NCBI GenBank assembly: GCA_902793335.1
Contig: CADBCZ010000031.1
Span: 1 to 36,243 of the forward strand
Direction: 5' to 3'
DNA from: an uncultured Lachnospiraceae bacterium
GTDB lineage: Bacteria; Bacillota; Clostridia; Lachnospirales; Lachnospiraceae
Length of the DNA stretch: 36,243 nt
Position 1 is the first letter of the stretch, and every line of letters starts with the position of its first letter. Of this stretch, positions 32,267 through 36,243 are shown in pieces. Below the pieces are notes generated by a model. That model saw only the letters and a program-made list of their open reading frames with translations, did not search any database and was not told the origin of the DNA. A program made the position numbers and the translations under genes.

Positions 32267-32838
32267 ATTTTAGTTGATGGGTAGTTGATGAGTTAATAAC
32301 ATTTTTATCAGTCTGTTTGTGGAACTCCTTTAATTTCGGGGCTTAGACGAGTTTTATAAGAGAAAATTTAGTTGATGGGTAGTTGATGAAATGCTATTTA
32401 CGAAATGCATTGAGAGATAAAAATCGAGAGACTGGATGGAAATCAAGAAAATGTTGGAATAGGTATGTTGAGAAAGGATATTAACCAATGAAGGGCGAGA
32501 GGTTCGTCCTGGTCCCTGCAAGGCAGATAGGGGAGATAGTGATTCTCTTTTTGAATAGGGTGTCATGAACACAATTATGTGGCTCATTTGTATACTTCCG
32601 GAGGGGAATACATCTCTATGTATACGGGCGATGAAAGGCTGGAAGGACCGATTGTTTGGTTATGTAGGTGTGATGTCACACTTGTGATTAGCAAAATTTC
32701 TAAATAAAAAAGTAATATTTGACAAGAAATACCGACTGAGTTAGAATGAAAATGTATTCGAGAAAATTATATCAGCGCGTAGTTTGTGGTCATATTATAA
32801 CTTCTTAGCTTTTTTAGGGCTAGTTTTTACGATATTAC
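32267..32838 (+). other. Non-coding stretch between the AlbA_2 gene and the helicase
   Basis: No convincing gene. It holds 9-bp iterons (see the repeat entry), short frames such as 32 codons from 32387 and 40 codons from 32566 without family resemblance, and a 14-base palindrome GTGTGATGTCACAC (32668-32681). Base composition around 32480-32660 is richer in G than the surroundings and may be the worn remnant of a gene. Confidence 0.5.
32269..32389 (+). repeat. 23-bp direct repeat made of TAGTTGATG iterons
   Basis: The same 23 bases lie at 32269-32291 and 32367-32389. Each unit contains TAGTTGATG twice, two bases apart, so the 9-mer occurs four times in one orientation (32271, 32282, 32369, 32380). 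The first unit begins three bases after the stop of the AlbA_2 gene. Confidence 0.85.
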
Positions 32839-32874
32839 GTTCTATGTATTTTTTCGATACATAGAACTTTTTTT
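32839..32874 (+). terminator. Strong terminator upstream of cassette copy 2
   Basis: GTTCTATGTAT (32839-32849) pairs perfectly with ATACATAGAAC (32857-32867), followed by seven T. A short frame (17 codons from 32896) follows without known similarity. Confidence 0.85.
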
Positions 32875-32930
32875 GTTTTTGAAAGGGAGATGTAGATGAA
32901 AGAATTTGTAGAAAACTTCAGTAAATGTAA

Positions 32931-33154
32931 AATTCTTTTGCATATATGAGTGTTGTGGTTTGAATAAACTACAGCACTTATTTTTTTGTTGATTAAAATT
33001 TGTAGGATTAGTATAATATTTTACAAAAATAAACATTAGAAATTGTCACAAAACGAATAGATTTTGAGGAAATATAAGACTAAGGAGTAAAACAAAATGT
33101 CCACACCCGACAATGCGATCATTTCCGGAGCAACTACTGCATTTATAGATGCAA
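32931..33154 (+). repeat. Duplicated terminator-promoter-start cassette, copy 2
   Basis: Counterpart of 30365-30589. Terminator stem AGTGTTGTGGTTT (32949-32961)/AAACTACAGCACT (32966-32978), T run, promoter TTGATT (32989-32994), 17 bases, TATAAT (33012-33017), AAGGAG and the ATG of the intact helicase gene. This copy has the longer stem, so it may be closer to the original. Confidence 0.9.
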
Positions 33155-36108
33155 ACTTCAATTCTAATATTGCGTACAAGCCTGCATTTATCTCTAACAA
33201 TCACGAAAAGGGAGAGAAGGTCTTATCATCAATTGAGGACGAATTGCGTAAATGCGATTCGTTTGTAATTAGTGTTGCCTTTATTACGATGGGTGGAATA
33301 GTACCGTTACTGCAGGTGTTGCATGAATTGGAGAACAGGGGTGTTAAAGGTAAGATTCTGACAACCGATTATAATACTTTTACAGATCCGAAAGCGCTTG
33401 ATAAATTAGCGGGACTTTCAAATATTGAACTGCGTATGTATCATGAAGTCGTGAGTACAAATTTGACTACGGTTGGAAATGACAGTACATACGAAAAGGC
33501 TGACACAGAAAAGATTGGATTTCATACAAAGGGATACATTTTCAGAAAAGAGGAAACATTTACAATTATTATTGGAAGCTCCAATATGACATTATCAGCT
33601 CTTACGGTCAATAAGGAATGGAATACAAAAGTAGTTTCTACAGAAAATGGTGAGTTTTTGCAAAATCTTACCGAAGAGTTTAATGGACTTTGGAATGATG
33701 AGAAGCATACAAAGAAATATAGGGATTTTATAGAAGATTATCGTGCAAGATTTGATACGGTTAAAAGGCAGAGAAAGATTGCCCTTAAAGTTGCACGGGA
33801 TAGTGAGACCGGCAATGTAGTATCATTTAATCAATATAGGCTTAGTCCTAATAAAATGCAGGTTGGATTTATTAAGAGTTTACGCAAACTAATCGAGAAT
33901 GGACAAAACAAGGCTTTGCTTATTTCAGCTACCGGTACAGGTAAGACCTATGCGTCTGCATTTGGTATACGTGATGCGATAGAAGCGAACGATAAGATGT
34001 TATTTCTTGTTCATAGAGAGCAGATTGCAAAGCAGGCACTTAAATCATTTAAAAATGTATTCGGTGACACTAAGAAGTTCGGCTTGCTTTCTGGAAACAG
34101 TCATGATATGGACGCAGATTATCTGTTTTCCACTATGCAGATGATGGTAAAAACGGAGATTATGGAGCAATTTGCGAAAGATGAGTTTTCTGTGATTGTT
34201 ATAGATGAGGCTCATAGAACGGGCGCAGGCAGTTATCAAAAGATAATGGATTATTTTGAACCGAAGTTCTGGTTAGGTATGACTGCATCTCCGGAAAGAA
34301 CCGATTCTTATGATGTGTTTGCGACGTTTGATCATAATATTGCTTTAGAAATCAGATTGCAACAGGCACTAAATGAAAATCTTTTATGTCCATTCCATTA
34401 TTTTGGAATAACGGATTTGGAAATTGATGGTGAGACAGTTGATGAGGAGACCGGGCTTAGAGATTTTAATCGTCTTACTTCCGATGCAAGGGTGGATTAC
34501 ATAACAGAGCAAATGGAGTACTATGGCTATTCGGGTGATCGCGTCAAGGGACTTATCTTCTGTAGTTCAAAGAAAGAGGCAAAAGCACTTTCGCTAATAT
34601 TTAATCAGCGTGGATATCATACACGAGCACTCACCGGTGAGGATAATCAGGAGAAGCGAGAAGAAGCTATTGAATTATTGACAAGAGATATTTCTAGTCA
34701 ATATGAAGAACATTTAGATTACATATTGACTGTGGATATTTTCAATGAAGGTGTTGATATACCTGAAATCAATCAGGTAGTGTTATTGCGTCCAACGGAG
34801 TCGCCGATCGTATTTGTTCAACAACTAGGAAGAGGACTAAGAAGGGCAACTGATAAAGAGTGCGTGGTAATATTGGATTTCATTGGTAATTACAAGAACA
34901 ATTTTATGATTCCTATAGCGCTTTCAGGTGACCGTACCTACAACAAGGATAACATCAGGCGATATGTGATGGAGGGTGGCAAGGTGATTCCGGGTTCATC
35001 CACGATTCATTTTGACGAGATATCAAGGAAACGTATTTTTGATGCGATTGATCAATCTACAACTACGAAGAAAATGCTTGTGGAGAAATACAACATTTTG
35101 AAAAATCGTCTTGGAAGGATTCCGTCAATAGTAGAATTTTACGAGTTTGGTGAGATTGATCCGATGATTTTTATCGAATACAGTAAGGAGTCTTATCATA
35201 AGTTCTTGCAAATTGCGGACAAGGACTATACGGTACAGTTTACAAAGGCTCAGGAGGATGTACTCTCGTATGTTTCTCTGATACTTGCAAATGGAAAACG
35301 CCCCCATGAACTAATTATGCTCAAACAACTTCTTGACAAAGAAAGTATTGATCGTGAGAGCTTCAAAGAGGAATTGTCAAAAATAAATGTCGAATTTCGT
35401 GATGAGGACTTTGATTCGGCATGTAAGGTTCTTTCTAAGGCTTGGTTAAATTCTCCGTCAGATAAGAAGAAATATAAGGATATGGAACTTGTTGTGTTGG
35501 ATACATTAAAAGAAGAATATATGCATCGTAAGATTGATTATTTTACAATGGTTCTTGAACATACATTTAAACAGCAGATGAGCGAACTTATCGAGTTTGG
35601 ACTGAGGCGTTATATAGATATGTATTCTGATACTGATGAAAATAATCTGGTGCTTTATCAGAAATACTCCAGAAAGGATGTATGTCGGATTCTTAATTGG
35701 GAGAAGGATGACAGTTCAACCATGTACGGATACCGTTATAAATATGGCACATGTCCAATCTTTGTTACATATGAGAAACAGGAGGATATTGCAAGTTCCA
35801 CCAAGTATGAGGACCAGTTTGTGGATAGTCAGACATTTAGCTGGATGACAAGGAGCAAAGTGACCATAGACAGCAAAGAGGCGCGACAAATTATCGCTTC
35901 AAGAGAAAATGAGGATAAGATTTTTCTCTTTATCAAGAAAAGCGACGGAGAAGGAACTGATTTCTATTATATGGGAGAGGTGGTTCCTGCGGATTGGAGA
36001 CAAACCACGATATATAATGACAGGGGTGAAGAATTGCCAATCGTGAATTTTATGTTACATTTGAAGACTCCGGTGCGCGAAGATTTGTATGAGTATTTGA
36101 GGAGCTGA
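33097..36108 (+). CDS. PLD nuclease - DEAH helicase - DUF3427 defence-type protein
   Basis: 1003 residues. Residues about 40-210 form a phospholipase-D-like nuclease domain with the HxK motif (His143, Lys145) in 'FHTKGYIF' and 'IIGSSNMT'. Residues about 255-640 are a superfamily 2 helicase: Walker A SATGTGKT near 277, IDEAH near 368-372, 'TASPERTD', and motif VI 'QQLGRGLRR' near 574. The C-terminal 350 residues match DUF3427. Only one HxK is present, so the PLD domain should work as a dimer. The product acts on DNA, probably in phage or plasmid defence as part of the island (inference). Start at 33097 with AAGGAG and the cassette promoter. Confidence 0.9.
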   Translation: MSTPDNAIISGATTAFIDANFNSNIAYKPAFISNNHEKGEKVLSSIEDELRKCDSFVISVAFITMGGIVPLLQVLHELENRGVKGKILTTDYNTFTDPKALDKLAGLSNIELRMYHEVVSTNLTTVGNDSTYEKADTEKIGFHTKGYIFRKEETFTIIIGSSNMTLSALTVNKEWNTKVVSTENGEFLQNLTEEFNGLWNDEKHTKKYRDFIEDYRARFDTVKRQRKIALKVARDSETGNVVSFNQYRLSPNKMQVGFIKSLRKLIENGQNKALLISATGTGKTYASAFGIRDAIEANDKMLFLVHREQIAKQALKSFKNVFGDTKKFGLLSGNSHDMDADYLFSTMQMMVKTEIMEQFAKDEFSVIVIDEAHRTGAGSYQKIMDYFEPKFWLGMTASPERTDSYDVFATFDHNIALEIRLQQALNENLLCPFHYFGITDLEIDGETVDEETGLRDFNRLTSDARVDYITEQMEYYGYSGDRVKGLIFCSSKKEAKALSLIFNQRGYHTRALTGEDNQEKREEAIELLTRDISSQYEEHLDYILTVDIFNEGVDIPEINQVVLLRPTESPIVFVQQLGRGLRRATDKECVVILDFIGNYKNNFMIPIALSGDRTYNKDNIRRYVMEGGKVIPGSSTIHFDEISRKRIFDAIDQSTTTKKMLVEKYNILKNRLGRIPSIVEFYEFGEIDPMIFIEYSKESYHKFLQIADKDYTVQFTKAQEDVLSYVSLILANGKRPHELIMLKQLLDKESIDRESFKEELSKINVEFRDEDFDSACKVLSKAWLNSPSDKKKYKDMELVVLDTLKEEYMHRKIDYFTMVLEHTFKQQMSELIEFGLRRYIDMYSDTDENNLVLYQKYSRKDVCRILNWEKDDSSTMYGYRYKYGTCPIFVTYEKQEDIASSTKYEDQFVDSQTFSWMTRSKVTIDSKEARQIIASRENEDKIFLFIKKSDGEGTDFYYMGEVVPADWRQTTIYNDRGEELPIVNFMLHLKTPVREDLYEYLRS

Positions 36109-36243
36109 AGTGTTGAAAAATAAAAATTAGAATAATAAGGTGGTATAAGTTTGAAAACAAAACGTAGTGGGTAGAGAAATATTTTATGGCAACACAAACA
36201 AGCCATCTTGAGGTGGCTAAAAAATTAATATAGACACGACACC

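Noticed and set aside
32668-32681. CRP-like palindrome GTGTGATGTCACAC
   Set aside because: A single short palindrome with no promoter beside it, in a probably decayed stretch; no regulatory claim is justified.
32566-32688. 40-codon frame in the gap after the AlbA_2 gene
   Set aside because: No ribosome binding site and no recognised motif; kept only as a note in the non-coding entry.
36186-36230. Short frame starting MATQTSHLEV near the window end
   Set aside because: It stops after 15 codons and lacks a clear ribosome binding site. The stem AGCCATC/GGTGGCT inside it is followed by A, so it is not a plus-strand terminator either.

Overview
The window looks like chromosomal DNA of a low-GC Gram-positive anaerobe, most likely a Lachnospiraceae-type Clostridium. 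The basis is AT-rich DNA with strong AGGAG ribosome binding sites, compact operons closed by hairpin-plus-T-run terminators, and protein families typical of that group. The species cannot be fixed from the sequence alone.

Region 1 (1-1.7 kb) is a decayed edge. It holds the last codons of an unknown gene, a WYL-regulator remnant without its N-terminus, a stranded C-terminal piece of a YebC/PmpR-type regulator, and a small DUF202-like membrane protein on the minus strand with six perfect heptads.

Region 2 (1.7-9 kb) is the most distinctive unit. A consensus promoter precedes an undescribed-looking 34-codon leader peptide carrying five Cys and five Met codons. The peptide overlaps the 5' strand of a hairpin that competes with a terminator, as in classical leader-peptide attenuation. 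The operon behind it encodes one lipoprotein in which two unrelated solute-binding proteins are fused: a CjaA-like cysteine/polar amino acid binder and a MetQ/NlpA-like methionine binder. Two complete ABC transporters follow, a MetN/MetI pair and a pair of polar amino acid permeases with a GlnQ-type ATPase. I infer a combined cysteine/cystine plus methionine uptake system under sulfur amino acid attenuation. The next unit (a protein resembling the methionine synthase activation domain plus a CobO-type cobalamin adenosyltransferase) continues the B12/methionine theme.

Region 3 (9-19 kb) is mixed housekeeping and accessory genes. It contains a glycerol-1-phosphate dehydrogenase, a YbaK deacylase, an sce7726-type nuclease-like protein with a 2H phosphoesterase, and a DUF3267 membrane peptidase. 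It also has a ribbon-helix-helix repressor with a large operator, two surface or envelope proteins, a Ca-binding-loop protein, and a GntR (YtrA-type)/ABC/membrane-protein operon.

Region 4 (19-36 kb) is a defence island. A Fic protein with two palindromic operators is followed closely by a MATE exporter and a complete Wadjet system in the order jetD-jetA-jetB-jetC. Then come a frameshifted and truncated PBECR4-family gene, an AlbA_2/ATP-binding gene bracketed by a roughly 225-bp duplicated terminator-promoter-start cassette, and a PLD-DEAH helicase-DUF3427 protein. The duplicated cassette and the truncated helicase start between 30.4 and 33.2 kb show that this part has been rearranged recently.
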